From NCBI GenBank assembly GCA_951230915.1, contig OX579642.1, positions 3,720,001 through 3,784,000 on the forward strand: DNA of 64,000 nt. Reading direction: 5' to 3'. The translations under genes were made by a program, and so were the position numbers. The notes under the pieces are model-generated. The model did no database searches and was not told the origin of the DNA. It saw nothing but the letters and a program-made list of their open reading frames with translations. This document shows positions 47,551 through 60,279 of this stretch, in pieces. Positions within the stretch are counted from its first letter, which is position 1, and every line of letters starts with the position of its first letter. This DNA is from Antitrichia curtipendula. Lineage: Eukaryota > Streptophyta > Bryopsida > Hypnales > Leucodontaceae.

Positions 47551-50500
47551 ACTACAATTAAAGAGTTATAATGTTAAATATGGGTTGTATAGAGGGACCC
47601 CGAGGGCCTTTCAAGGGTTCATACCTAGTGTGCCATATTTGGTTACCATAGTCAAAATAAAATTAGAAGTAATTTTCTAAATTTTTTAATTTTAAAAAAC
47701 TTCAAACTTCAATATCTTCTACACCTATGTCCAAACACCATGAAATAGAGTCCGTGCACCCTTCCTTACTAACGGTTTTCTAAAGGTACCAAGAACTCAA
47801 CTAACAGACACACAATCTAGGAGATTTCATCGTAACAAATAAATAAATAAATAAAAATAGCCTAACTTAAGGTATGGATGTTATTGTTGTTGGTGGCGGG
47901 AGCTTGTTGGAAAATGAAAGAGGTTTCCACACAATAATTGCACACATTTTTTGGACATTATATGCATTAATTATGAATTTTTAAGTATTGATTGTACGTG
48001 TATACAATTTATAGCCTTATAAGGTCTCATGTTTAGAAGGTAGCATTTATAGTGGTTAGTTTGCAACATATTACAATTTAGCAACATGATTGTATTAAAT
48101 GTAATTTATATTAAGATTGGCAATTCTACTAGGATACAACTAGAGCATATATGAAGGTTAAAGAGACTATTTTGGATACTTTAAATATTTCAATACATTT
48201 ATAATAGTGGTATTTTGTCAAGAAATTTGTCGTAGACAAATATTTAATCTGAATAAGCTAGATTAAAAAGAACTTCCCTTTTATAAATGAATGATTTTCT
48301 TACAGCTCTGGTAAATGAGCTTTAATAGATTCTTATACAAATCAATAGGCAACCTGCTACCCCACACAAATCAAATCATAAGCAAATTATCCAAGTTTAA
48401 ATTCAATAAACTAACTAACTAAAATGACAATAGCAAGTTACCCTAGTAGTGGTCACAACAAATTATCTAAGTGTTTGTATTAAAAGTCACCTTATTTGAA
48501 TTAGAGAAAATTTGAAGCAATTTTTGTACTAAAATACTTATTTAGTACATTTAAAATCCTTTATTTCATTTAAAAATTCTCAAGTTTGATTTTTGATCTC
48601 CTCAAAAGTTGTTTTCCTTAACCCAAATTCAACCAAATTCTTTGTGTAATAATTATTTCTCTATGCCCATTGACCCACCAAATGCAACCAACATATCAAC
48701 CTATTACTATCGAATATTTGTTTGGATTGATGGTGCGCATGCACCAAATGATTCAAATTTATTGTTGCCATAAATGGAAAGGTTTAAAAGTCATTGACAA
48801 CTTCTTTGCGTTTTGAAAGAACTCTTTATTATTACATAGTAAAAACTATTACAATAAACTTAGAACAATCAATTACAAGCATATTTGTATGGTTCTACAA
48901 ATCTTTTTCATTGTTATGGAAATATTAATCTCTACATCATGATATTGACAACTTTATAACACACTTTTAATATGGTTTTAATATCCAAACAATCTCAATC
49001 AATCAAAGTAAGTGGCCCTATCACCATAATAATTGGCCAAAAATTAGCAAATTTCTAGATGAATAAGTGCATTATTTGTTTCAACGTTTTTCCTAAAAGT
49101 CATTCATCATCCACTTTTAATCCTTAGTGAATTAAAATAAATTATATTAGGATTATTAGGATTTATAATTTCATCCTTCCCAAAAAAGATTATTTGGATT
49201 GTTGGTGTCCACCTAAATTGAGCTATAATATGAAATACATGGTAGCCATTTGGCATAGCTTGCCAAACTACCCAAATCACACTTCAAAATCATGGCTCTT
49301 TACTCTTTAGTCATCCTTGTTGGAGACTTTTCAAGGGTATAATTGGCTAAAATGGCTAAAGTTGCAGTGGACAATGATTTGATTTTGAAGTCATACTTGC
49401 CAAGCAACTTGTTTAGGGATTGTTTAGAGATAATGAAGAAGCGAAATTTATTTTTGTAGAATGAGGGGCAAAGAATTGTGTCATTTATGGTGTTTAACTA
49501 AAACTAATCTTTTCATTATTCAAAGAACACCCTTATGTAGAGAAGTAAAAATGTTAGTTTGAAATAAAGCAGACAATTTGATTGTAAATATTTAATATGG
49601 ATATTTAAAAATTAATAAAAAAAAATCAAAGTTGCCACTCAAACTTTTTGTTCTCAAATGTTGTTGTGCCAATGTGGTCACATCTTCAAATAGACAAATA
49701 TACTTAAATTATTATTACAAAGTTGAGAAAAAGACAAGAGTTTTACACCAAGAAACCCTTGGTTATTGAATCCTTTTTTGGTTGTCAAAAGTCAACAATT
49801 TTTTTTATAAGTGGCATAATTTAAATTGTGTGAGTCTTTTATGTGATTTCTAGGGATGAATTGTGCTAAAATTCTTTAGCATATGTAGAAACTCACATTT
49901 TTGCAATGTAGATGTTGCCATCTCCCCTCCAAAAGGCAACTACATTTTTGGTTTAAAGTATACGTAAAGATCACTATACAACTGAGTGGTGTGCCCTTTT
50001 ATATTTAATGTAATTTTTGGTACCTCTCACTTTACTTGAGTTCAAAATTAAGTCCAAAATCATTTATTTCCAACAGCATTGAAGAAACATTTTCCATCAG
50101 TAAAAAGACCATGCATGTTTAAAAAAGATACACAAAACTGTTAGTAGAATCTACCATTATGGTATTCATTACATTGTTGTACCTGAATTATGAGTGACCT
50201 TGTTGTCAATTATTGGCGCTACTTTCAAATGAATTCTGGAAGTGAATATCTTTCTATTTTTGAGCCAAAATGTTTTATTTCTTCTTCAATAAGTCTAATT
50301 TTCTACTTGCAAAGAAACCACACAATCATTATTCTTTTATTGGACTACCGAACAATTTTTGAGTAGTTCTACTATGTGGTAATAATGGGTGTAAAAATGG
50401 ATGCTCATACCTTAGTACATTGCTTAGTTGATTCCAATAATCTTATAGATAATTTTTTCCAACATATTCACCTAGCAATAAAATCCAAGAGCTTCAAGAT

Positions 50501-51373
50501 GCTCTTATATGCTCGAAAATGCATAGATTTTCAACCTGCACATTGCGTTGGAACCACAATAAAGTGCACTTGAATATCTTACAACTTCTAAAGAAGTGGA
50601 AGCAAGCTCATGGTATGAAGAATTTAGTTTGGCTTCCTAATTCACCATAGAGAAATCTTTGGAAGACAAGCAAAGGTTTGTTGTGACATCAGAGAAGGCC
50701 AAAGAGCAAGAAAGAAATGATACAAACAATTCAAGCAATATGGGATCAAGTATATCCACAACAATTGCAAACACTCACTTCTAATATGCATAATAGAATG
50801 CAAGCTATAAATTCAGCAAACTAAAGGTGACAACACTAGATGGTAGATAGTGTATAGAAAAGATCCAAATTGTTGTATGATTTTGAATATCACATGTAAC
50901 TATGTATACATTTGTTATAATGATCAAGTACTCTTCACCATGATTCCAACGCAATTTGAAATTTGAAAATCTGCCTATTTTTAAAAGTATGCTATGGTAG
51001 TACCATCCATATCCAACCTATAGGGTGCAACTATTTCAAACCAAGGCTTGGAATGTTGTTTTCCTCCTTTTCAAGGTTGGGAGTAGTAAGGGCATGACAC
51101 ATGTTCCCCAAGTAGTGTGCAAGAAAGTAGGAAATAGTGAGCGAGAAAGTACTAGTTTTTGAATGATCATAATTGGAAGACTCTATGCATTGGATATATG
51201 TTCATACCAACTTTTCGCTTTCAAAAATTATAGTAATTTCAAATCTAGGAATGAAATTACCAAAAAAATTGAAATCCCCGTGACTTCTATCTTCCTACAT
51301 CACAAAAAATTTACATTATCTTATACTACTACTCCAAAACATGCACAAAATTGCTTAATTGGTCAACTATGGG
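47551..51373. other. 3.8 kb AT-rich, no recognisable gene
   Basis: Only short ORFs (50376-50573, 51163-51381 plus) without motifs. I see no paired inverted repeats. Confidence 0.4.
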
Positions 51374-51650
51374 TAAGGTAGGTACACCCAAATGTGTCAT
51401 TGACCTTAAACCACCATCTTTACTTTGTGTACACCTCCCAAATCAATTCTGTACCTATGCGGAAGAAACCATTTTAGAACCAAACTTTGTTCCTTGATAA
51501 CTTTTGCAAAAGGTATCCAAATTCTACCTTCTCTGGTGCATTTGAACCTCCTTTCACTTGCCACCAAGAACATATGAAAATTTGGCCAGTCTAATAATAG
51601 TAAACTAGTCTCAGTAACAAAAAGTGGCGGTTTTGGGTGTACCCACCTTA
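51374..51650 (-). mobile_element. TA-flanked MITE-like element, copy 2 (277 bp)
   Basis: Left TA-AGGTAGGTACACCCAAA and right TTTGGGTGTACCCACCT-TA are inverted repeats with one mismatch over 17 bp and TA outside each. The interior is the reverse complement of 699-974. No transposase. Confidence 0.85.
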
Positions 51651-52120
51651 GAGCTTCAATCTTTGACGGAAGTTCATGACTGACTTTTCGTTGGATCTGC
51701 GTGGGAACAAAATTCGTAGGATTATTGGACCCCGACTGGTCTGTCTGTCTGTACAGTACATTCTAACTTGCTTGCTCAGAAGAAGTCAGAGAGAAAAAGA
51801 TCCAGTTTGCCAGAGAGAAAGATTGTTCCATCGCTTGGGAATTTGAATCGTTTCACGTGAATCACTTGTTTTTTGGTGGAGAGTGATGATTGTACACGCA
51901 GTCTGCCCCGGCCTCAGACGGTCACGAGGTGTAAGCTTAGCCTCATCTGCATTCCTTCTACGACATCTCAGTTGCAGAATTATGCAGACACTTACTGATG
52001 AAACTCGTGGAGCTCGGTTTGTCACCAGCGTTGTTTGTTTGCTCCGTCGTCACTTGCTCCGAAATATGCGCGCTTCTAGAACCTCCTACCTTACTGTCAC
52101 GCTGAAAATAATGCTTAAGT
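51651..52120. other. Spacer with short ORFs
   Basis: Overlapping ORFs of about 80 codons on both strands (51883-52125 plus, 51786-52025 minus). No domain recognised. The sequence is less AT-rich than its neighbours. Confidence 0.35.
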
Positions 52121-52396
52121 TATAAGAAATATGTTGCTTTTTTTTTGGAGCCTTCAGCAATGTACAAACAGTTTACATTTGAGGAGGTGGGCGATTTTAG
52201 AGCCCTATGTCATTTCAACTCCAAACTTTCATAATCAATTCCCTAAAGCTTCAAAAAATGGGAAACGACTTGGGTTAGATGCCAATTTTACTTGTCTTTC
52301 AAGGAAAATTTATTGAGAAATTAATTTCAAGAAGTTCCACCTCTCAAAAATTTAGTTTCAACTCTTAAATGGGCTATTTATGAACCTCTTGCCTTA
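52121..52396 (+). mobile_element. AGGTAGG-type TA element, degenerate copy (~276 bp)
   Basis: Parallel to 53064-53331, to the right half of 60280-60890, and in reverse complement to 61077-61381. A shared marker is the block AAACGACTTGGGTTAGATGC. Terminal repeats are too mutated to fix ends exactly. Confidence 0.55.
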
Positions 52397-53063
52397 GGAT
52401 ATGGAAAATTCGTTGAGAAATTGAGTTCAATGTGTAGAACCATAAGGATGAAGAAGAATGCAATGAATAAATAGATAGAATGAAATTCTCATAAACGAAT
52501 ATGTTATTCAATATAAATGTGGATTTTTCATTTGGATCCATACTAATCTTATAGACTCACCTATTAGTGCTAGCTTTGGCACTTCTCCCCAATCAAGAAG
52601 GGAAGAGGGATGAGTGAACAAGAAGGTATAAATTGAGAATCTTTTACAATGAACAATCCATCCAAGTATTGTCAACAATAGCAGCCATCACAAAGAGTGC
52701 AGTGGCTATCATAAATAAGTACTTCTACCTTAACTACAAGGCAATCATTGAAGTGAAGGGAATTCTGAAGAAAACAACAACAAATCAAAAGCCAGGTTCT
52801 AACGAGGAGGGCAAAACCCAACAAGGAATGCCCTCCAACAATGAGATGATTGCCTAACGTAAACACATGTTCAAAAATGTATGAAATATGTGATCAATAA
52901 ATGAAAAATTTGTAATTACAGATAACTCAAATTTCAAGAGTCAAGAGGAGATTACAATAAATTATTTGTCTACCTTTTGAATATAACATTTTGTAGCATG
53001 GGATTATGGTAACTATGGTACTAGCTTTGTAAAACATTCAAGCTTTCAAAGTGTCTTCTAAAG
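52397..53063. other. AT-rich spacer
   Basis: No gene. The 74-codon plus ORF at 52633-52857 has no recognised motif. Confidence 0.4.
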
Positions 53064-53331
53064 TTGAGGTATATTTTGCTTCTCGTTACACCAATAATTT
53101 AGAAATAGTGTACATTTCAGGAGATAGACGCTTATAGAGACTATTGTATTTCAACTTCAAAAATTTGTAATTAATTCTATGAAGCTCCAAAAAAATATGA
53201 AACAACTTGAATTAGATGCCAATTCCATTTGACTCTCAAGGAAAGTTTATTGAAAAATATTTCAATAAATCTAACCTTTCCAAGTTAAAAATTAGCTCTT
53301 AAAATGGGCACTTTGTGCATTTCCTACCTTA
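53064..53331 (+). mobile_element. AGGTAGG-type TA element, degenerate copy (~268 bp)
   Basis: Right end TTTCCTACCTTA; left end near TTGAGGTATATTTTGC. The interior block AAACAACTTGAATTAGATGC matches the related copies. Confidence 0.6.
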
Positions 53332-54039
53332 CAGCTAAAATCAACATAATATTAAGCAATTCAACATGGTTTCTATTATTATATTGATTTTGCTTTTGTG
53401 GAGTCTCGTTGGAAGTCAAAAGGGGATTTTAGGTTCTCTTGGAATGCATCTTTTGGACATTTTAGGGATAAACTATGAATTTTTAAAGTGCTAAAAATAG
53501 GCATTTTTAAAATTGATCTTAGACTCTTGTGAATAGGATTACATTATAGGCAAAAATTTGTAAAGATTGGTATTAGAATGGTGTCATATTAGGTGCAATT
53601 ACCTCATCCAAAAATAATGTTTGTCATTTCAACGACGCTAGCACGCGAGCCTAGAGCGGCAAGCTTGTGAGCTGCGAGCGTGGAGCTTGTGAGCCTAGAG
53701 CCCCAAACACGATTTTTTTTTTTTTTTTAATCCAATTTTTTTTTTTCCCAAAAAAAAAAAAAAAGAACTATTTATAGTGAATTTTATGACCTATTACCGC
53801 TACACCTATGACCGTGGATTTTTTATATATATATTTTTTTTCTTCCAATTGTTATGGGTTAGGAAAAAGACCCTAAAACTTGAGTGCATAGTTTCAGGTA
53901 CTACAATTTCAGTGCCTACATGATTACAAAATTTCAATACAACGGAATGTACTAAGTTTAAGAAATAGTATGCTGAAAAAGAGAGGTGTATATTACTTAA
54001 CCTCTGCTACAACTAGTCTAGAACAACTCATATCATAAG
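53332..54039. other. Low-complexity spacer
   Basis: A short GC-rich block of GAGCTTGTGAGC-type repeats at 53637-53702 is followed by poly-T and poly-A runs to about 53765. No gene seen. Confidence 0.4.
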
Positions 54040-54130
54040 CTCAGTATATAGAGAAAGCGCCCACTGGCATAATTACGGGCCTCGCAGGATTCGAACCCGG
54101 GCCAACATGTGATAGTCTCATGGACTTCTT
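54040..54130 (-). repeat. Possible tRNA-derived (SINE-like) fragment with B box
   Basis: The minus strand at 54097-54087 reads GGTTCGAATCC, an exact match to the RNA polymerase III B box, within a partly paired T-arm-like context. I cannot find an A box, anticodon arm or acceptor stem, so it is not a tRNA gene. A SINE or tRNA relic is the simplest reading. Confidence 0.35.
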
Positions 54131-54661
54131 GCAAATATACTCCAATTTAATGGAGTGACCACTTCTACGAAAATGAAGACTATATAACACAAAAGAAGGC
54201 CCCAATGGAAAAAAAATGAAAAAAATGAAAAAAAATAAAACTGAGTGAAAGTGTGGATGAAAAGTTGGATGAAAATATTGGATGGAGAAAAAAATAACAT
54301 AAAAGTAAATGATGGAAGACAGAAAAGAGAAAAGAAGATAAAATTAAAAAAATTAAAAAAAGAATTGAAAATAATTGACACATAAAAATGCGAAAATAAT
54401 AAAAACTTTGAAAAAGTGAACTGACAAAAAAAAAGTAATATCAATACCCAAGTTTGTACGTGGTCTAGATGTTTATGGGTCACAATTGTAGTACTTAGAC
54501 ATTCATATCTTCTTACTTCAAATAATTTGACTAATGGCATATACTCACATATTTCACAGATGCATGAACATTTGAAACCTCATACACTTTAAGTCATTTC
54601 ACTCGTAACCAATGTAAATTAATACAATGCGAATGAAGTACATAGACAAATGTCTTCACGT
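54131..54661. other. A-rich low-complexity spacer downstream of MULE
   Basis: Plus-strand A runs give a fake 140-codon Phe-rich ORF on the minus strand (54118-54540). No gene. Confidence 0.5.
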
Positions 54662-56110
54662 CTATTCTGAAACAGTAATGATTCCTGCTCGAACAAGAAG
54701 AAGCTTCAACTCGTTGAAGCTATAACTCGGAGCATGAATGAACTTGTCATCATGCACATCCATCTTACAAAAGAACCTGTACAAGTAGTACAAGTGTTTG
54801 CAATTCACGTATTGCTGACGCCCTCCAATTGCAGAAATTGCCATGTTCACAAAGTTCGGGCAGTTGCAGGTAGGAAACATACCCAACGTAATTCGGTAAA
54901 CATTCTTGTTATGTTCCGCCCCAGTCTCTAGCGAAACTATTGCACCTAGGCCCGGCATAGGAAGCAAAGTCACTCCCAATATTTCTCCTTTTATGTTCCC
55001 AGCACTCTCCCATTTATTCCGTTGTTCTGCTGTTGGTGCATTTGCAATTCGCCGTATTGTTCGATTGCTCCTAACCGTTGGATATGCATTTGGATTTGGT
55101 GGCGACGGTTGATCATAATGAACGGTCTGAAATATCTTAGACATGCTGAAGAGGCAACGTGGCAACAATGTAGGGCGCTCTTGGAGACGGAAGCCAGCAT
55201 GCTGCAGCAGCAAGGTCTCCTCCCTAGTCAGATTTGTCCCTGTCAGAACTGGCCAAACCTCCGGCAATTCGGGCCAATCTATAACAAATTTGCGCTTCGA
55301 TCCTTTCACACAGCGCTCAATGTCATCCCAGCAAAACCAAAAGTCCACTACGATTTCTCTATGACTCCCGTATTCTTCCTTTCTTCCGCGATAGGTTGGA
55401 GCTGGGGTTCCTTTTCCTCCCTTCAAAATTTTGGCAAGGCACTTCATGTTGGATCCACGTTGTTGAGCTTGACATTTCACATTAGATTTGTGGCTCAACC
55501 TTGCAATATGCCATTTGGCCGTGTCACAGTCACTTTTGTAAGCTACTGCAACATGTCGAGAAGTGTTAGCCTCACATTGTGTTCCCGTACCCTTCGAAGA
55601 CTGCACAAGAATAGAAATGGACCTCGTTCGAACACGAGGTTGAGAGAAGTTCACTTTGTCGAGTCGATGTGAGTCTCCTGCATCACCAATTGGTACGTCC
55701 AACTTCCTCTTCGTGCTTCCAAATATTTCTTCTCCTTCCAAATGCGGTATGCGCGATCCAACACCTTCAGCTCCAGGTAATGTATTTAGTGCCTCTGCCA
55801 TTTTTTTGGGATCTCCGCTTCGTCTCGCAGCTCTCAACTTCAACTCCCCCTTCGATGGACCAAATCCAGATGCATGGCCTCTCAAATAAGCACGGTAGTT
55901 TGTCATTTGCATCCATGCACGGATACTATCGTCGCAAGTGGCATCAAACAAATTGTTTCCTCTGTTTCCGGACATTTGAAGCCACTTGTTGTGTACAGTT
56001 TCTGATAAATTGCATGAAGGCATGTCTGCCAACTCTTCCAAATTCAAATCCTTCAAAAACATCCATAACAAGACATTAGTTCTCATATTAAAATTGAAAA
56101 CTTCTTCTCA

Positions 56111-56200
56111 TTTGCTAAATTGAGAGTACCGGAAGCCACCTCAAAATCCTTAGTCGGATCCGACTAGTCTGTTGGGGGTGGATATCCGTGGCCCCAAAAT
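56111..56200. repeat. GC-rich palindrome 1 (in putative MULE intron)
   Basis: Centre TTAGTCGGATCCGACTAG between 56155 and 56156. The right arm continues CTGTTGGGGGTGGATATC and CGTGGCCCC; the left arm keeps only CCACCTC. The most decayed member of the set; about 16 of 23 inner positions pair. Confidence 0.65.
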
Positions 56201-56370
56201 CAAGAAACTGCCAACCACAAATGCTAACTTTGTAGAAGCAAAGATAGAGTCTACATTGAAGTCTAGAAATATAGTGAACACAAATCAAGAACAGAAGAAA
56301 CTAAATGAAAAAAAAAAAAAAAAAAAATGCCCCCAAGATCTAAGTGCTCTGTTCTACCACAAAAACTAGC

Positions 56371-56454
56371 AATTTGGAGGTAGCAATGCCCACCTTCAAA
56401 ACACTAGTCGGATCCGACTAGTGTTTTGAGGGTAGCCACCGCTACCCCAAAATT
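56371..56454. repeat. GC-rich palindrome 2 (in putative MULE intron)
   Basis: 42-bp arms centred between 56412 and 56413, 35 of 42 positions pairing. Inner half CACTAGTCGG-A; outer part GAGGTAGCAATGCCCACC against GGTAGCCACCGCTACC. Confidence 0.85.
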
Positions 56455-58899
56455 CACAAATTTATCCGACACAAATGTGAATTATGAGGAGGCAATGAAA
56501 ACTTCTATACTAAATTCTAGAAATGGAATGAAAGGGAATTAAGATCAGAAAAGAATTGAATAAAAACAAATTTACAAATCAAGCCTCTCAAAGTGCAAAG
56601 TTCAGCCTTTAAAAAAAAAGTGTATCACTTAATACACTGCTGTATTTGAATATCACATGTATAAGTTCAAATCTAATGTTTCTCTTACCATTTGCATAAA
56701 GCCGCCCTACTGTCGATATCGAAAGTGCCAAAATGCAAGCCAGTGGTCCAAGTGGTGAAGTGCATCTTCGCTTGCAGCCCCAAAAGATAACCACCATGAT
56801 CGAATTGCTAGGTAACGGTTCTCTGCCTCGTCCATAGTTTTAGAATCTTTTACTGTTTGCACAATGTATTGTGCTGTTGTTGCAAGTCTTCCTTGATGTG
56901 CTTTTGTGTGTGTTTCTGAAGAGAAGTACTCCAATGTAGCAAGCAGGTTCTTTCACGATTCACCATTTCGACTTCGGAAGAACCACTCCCGTAAACGATT
57001 CGGACTGCATTCCAATTCGCCATAGCACTATCTGCCATGAAACCCTTGAAGTTTGGGTGGTCCACTCCATATCGTGACATGACAACGTTCAAGCATCTCC
57101 AGAACTGCACTTGAATCTCCGTATCTTCAGATTGCATATCGCATGTTGCGATAGTCATGACTTTCTTGTACTCAGGATCGTACACGTGGCAGGCCATCGT
57201 GGTCTACTCCTTCACTCGCTTCACGTGGTCGAACATCATCCACGCATTCTCCAGATTCTCTCCGGGTTGCATGCGGCTAACCAGGTCCACACCGCTTTCA
57301 GGTCCTTCGGTGAGCATCTTGAACACGTAAACCTTCTCCTTGCCTTGGCCGGGAAAGACGCTGTCATGTATGAACTCAAACTTCGAGTACTTCTTCATGG
57401 TCATGATGTTGTCAATGACACCTCCTTGATTGTTATAGCGAAACGATGATATGACATTTCGTATATTTGGGCTGCTCAAAATTTGAAAGCAATCCATCAC
57501 CTCTTCTAGTTTATCTCCTTTCAGCATTTCTTTCTCACCTTCCCCGTTGTGAAACAGATAGTTCGTCAAAAACTCCTTACTAGCGGAAAGAGCTATTGCG
57601 GAATTGGTGGCCTTAGGTGTTTTGGCCACCTGCTCCGCAATAAGCTCATAAATCTGCTCTGCAGAATCTCTATACATACCCTTAGCTACCGGATGAGCAT
57701 GCTTTCCTAAGTGAATAGCGGCCCTACTCATTTTGGGATTATCACTGTAGGAGTAGTACATCCTTGCATCACATGTACTTACGCACATAGGTGACTGTTT
57801 GCAGACCTTGCAAACTAGAGTGGAATCTTTGGGAGGACTGTCCCCAACAGCAAAAGGAAACGTTGTACAACCACTCCACTCTGTTTCGTTATATCTAGAA
57901 GCTCTCTTTAAATAATCACACTCTGGATTCCTACATGCAAGATGACCAGCACAGTAAGACTTACAAAATTTGAGATTGTCGGAGTTGTGTATATTTGTTG
58001 TCATCAACTTGCACCAGGGGTGCCCGTCGTAACGCTTGTCCATTCCCTCCAAGTTCCGAGCCGCTGATGAAGAAGAAGACGAACGACAAGGAAGTAACTC
58101 GAAAATGACATTGCCGTTGAATGTGGGCGGCAGGAATTGTACACGGTGATGTTGCACACAATTGAGGTCCATGGTAGACAATTCGTTACGAGACCGATGG
58201 ACACTGGCTAGTCTCTTCAAGCATTCCATTATGCTTAGCCGGTCGACTGGAGTAGGGTGCAGTGGAGGACGGGAGAATGAAGAGTGCGCTGAACTAATTG
58301 ATGGAGAGCCTATTGCGGACTGAACAACTGATTTACCACCTACTTCATGCTGGACACAAGATGATTGTCTTTTAAGTACCAACTCAGGGGACTCTCTTTC
58401 TAATTCACTAGAGAGCTCTATGATAGGATCTAGTTTTTCAATTTTCACTGTTTGTAGCAACTCACTTCTTGGAAGGACCGGAAGAACCTCTCGAGGTGGA
58501 CTTGGTGACACTATCGGAGGCATGTAAGGCATATCAACAGTGGATGTGGCAGAATGACGACTAGGAATCTCTGTTGACGTTGCTAGCATAGATAATGGAA
58601 GCCCATAAGCTCTATAGCTTCCGGGAAGAAGGTACCAACACTGCCCTTCTTCTTCTAGGGACTTCACGACAGGGACAGACTGCTGTAGATTACCTGATGC
58701 TGACCTCTTCTCTTCCTCAACGTAAATTGAGGACTCTACAAACCTGAAGCGCACATGAAGTAGGTGACTGCAGACTCTAGCACAATTTTCATCATCTACC
58801 GGAAACACAAGAGGAACCTCGTAACCGTCTGCTCTAATAGAAGCCATGACAAGAAGACACCAACAATTGTTTCAGCTTGTAAGGGTTCACAATGTTGCA

Positions 58900-59760
58900 A
58901 AGGAAAGGAAGAAATAAACAAGAACATCCATTACTATATTGTACGTTTTAGGGACCGTGAACTGAAGAGGTGGACAGTAGTTGGCACCTTCACATTTATT
59001 GAACTACCGCATGATTGCTGTCAAGCCGCTTTTGATACAATTATTAGCCACCATATCTAGTAGTCATTTACTGTCTAGAGGCGGCTATGTCTTGAATGTA
59101 GGCCAAAAGTTCAATTCAAGTAGTGACGCAGCAAGGTCATAAAGATTGCAATTCAAGTTTCCAGGATTCATCAATAGGGAACTTCTCAAAGCACACATCA
59201 TGTGTCATAAACTATGACGGCAACAAGTGGCAATTGTCAGAAATGAAGGCCGTCGCATTCAAGTCTGTCAAGATCGTCGGCGTATCCAGAGACATCAATG
59301 ACGGAGCATGGCAAATAGTGCTTATAAGCTGCCCAAACTTCACATATCTATCACACTCGTTCCAACGCAATGCCACTTCTGTTTTGTATCGTTCTCAGCT
59401 TTGAGAGAAGGTTTTACATGTAGTTCTCAGTCTCCTCATGCACGTTGACAACCTGAGTGTTGAGTGTTTTATTGTGAGGGATAGAAAGAAGAGGCAAAAG
59501 CGCGGTAGTCTTCTCTTCTCATCTTCCAAGGCTCTTAGAAGGTCCAGAATGAAAGGGAAAAGAGTTGCCTCTAAGACAGCAAAGGCGGCCTCTGGAGATC
59601 TTTGTAAAGTGTTGCGCTATGGAGAAGGAGGGAGCGCCGGAGATTCAGATGCTGGAACGCAAGACATGCAGGCAGCTGTGGAAGTGTCCAACGACAACAG
59701 AAATGTAGAACCTCAAGCCACTGGACACAACACCGTAAGTGTAAGAAACTAAGAACCATT
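58900..59760 (+). other. Uncharacterised plus-strand ORFs divergent from MULE
   Basis: Three plus ORFs follow one another: 58764-59060 (the part past 58900 contains IHYYIVRFRDRELKRW), 59123-59404, and 59438-59752 with a basic N-terminus (RDRKKRQKRG) and an acidic-polar tail. I recognise none. They could be exons of one gene, a second MULE-borne gene, or a captured host fragment. Confidence 0.3.
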
Positions 59761-60279
59761 TCTTTTCCTTCTGAACATTTGTGTATTCTTTGAACTTCCC
59801 TAGAGGATTCACTGCAGATGACTACAAATGATGCTCCATTGAACCATGAGTAAGTCGGTGTTGCATGGGTAGATGACTCTCTTTCTATTAGACTGTACAT
59901 AATCTATTTGTGAAGTATAACATATATCAAAACTTTACAAGTACATTAACATTTGTATGATAGTAACAAGTACATGCTGGGATTGAGTCCAAAAAACATT
60001 CTTCATTTTGTGTAGCTGTTAGCATAGTAGAAATGGCAGTCTGAAATGCTTTTCAACACTGAAATGGCATGGAACCATTAGGGATTAAGTAGCACCTAAG
60101 TGCACATTGCTAATAGGGGTATCCCACATTTACATGTACTTCTACAAATATAGTTTATTGACTTCAGATATTAGCCACCAATAAATATTTGGTGCAAATT
60201 TATTCGATTTCAAGTTACATAGGGCCAGTCGGTCTATATGAACTGGCTATGTAAGTGAACTACACCTTAAATACACCAC
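59761..60279. other. Spacer
   Basis: No gene. GGAACCATTAGGGATTAA at about 60071-60088 resembles the right tip of the TTAA family, without a matching left tip. Confidence 0.35.

Larger units (their letters stand above)
54662..58847 (-). pseudogene. MULE (Mutator-like) transposase with GCM-like and SWIM zinc fingers, broken
   Basis: Catalyses cut-and-paste transposition when intact. Frame 58847-57204 (547 codons) has a Ser-rich N-terminus, then a Cys/His region at ~270-385 (GHPWCK, CKSYC, CRNPEC, CKVCK, GKHAH) resembling WRKY-GCM1 fingers of MULEs. The MULE core follows at 57197-56690: MACHVYD and FKGFMADSAMANWNAVR with the conserved second Asp. Breaks: TAG at 57204-57206 and TAG near 56706, both where TGG (Trp) is expected, and a one-base loss near 56855-56860 after LCKQ. 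A GTAAGA donor after FMQM (intron from 56688) and an AG before 56050 define a likely 638-nt intron, giving MDLNLEEL across the join. The last exon (56050-54662) is open and holds the SWIM finger CNC...CKH before the C-terminus. I could not find terminal repeats. Alternatively the intron is an insertion. Confidence 0.85.

Noticed and set aside
54040..54130. tRNA gene on the minus strand
   Set aside because: The B box is perfect, but no acceptor stem, D arm or anticodon arm can be folded.
54118..54540. 140-codon Phe/Ser-rich minus ORF
   Set aside because: Produced by A-rich low-complexity sequence on the plus strand; no domain and no conservation clue.
55022..55672. 216-codon plus ORF opposite the MULE last exon
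   Set aside because: Shadow of the transposase exon, which carries the SWIM motif on the other strand.
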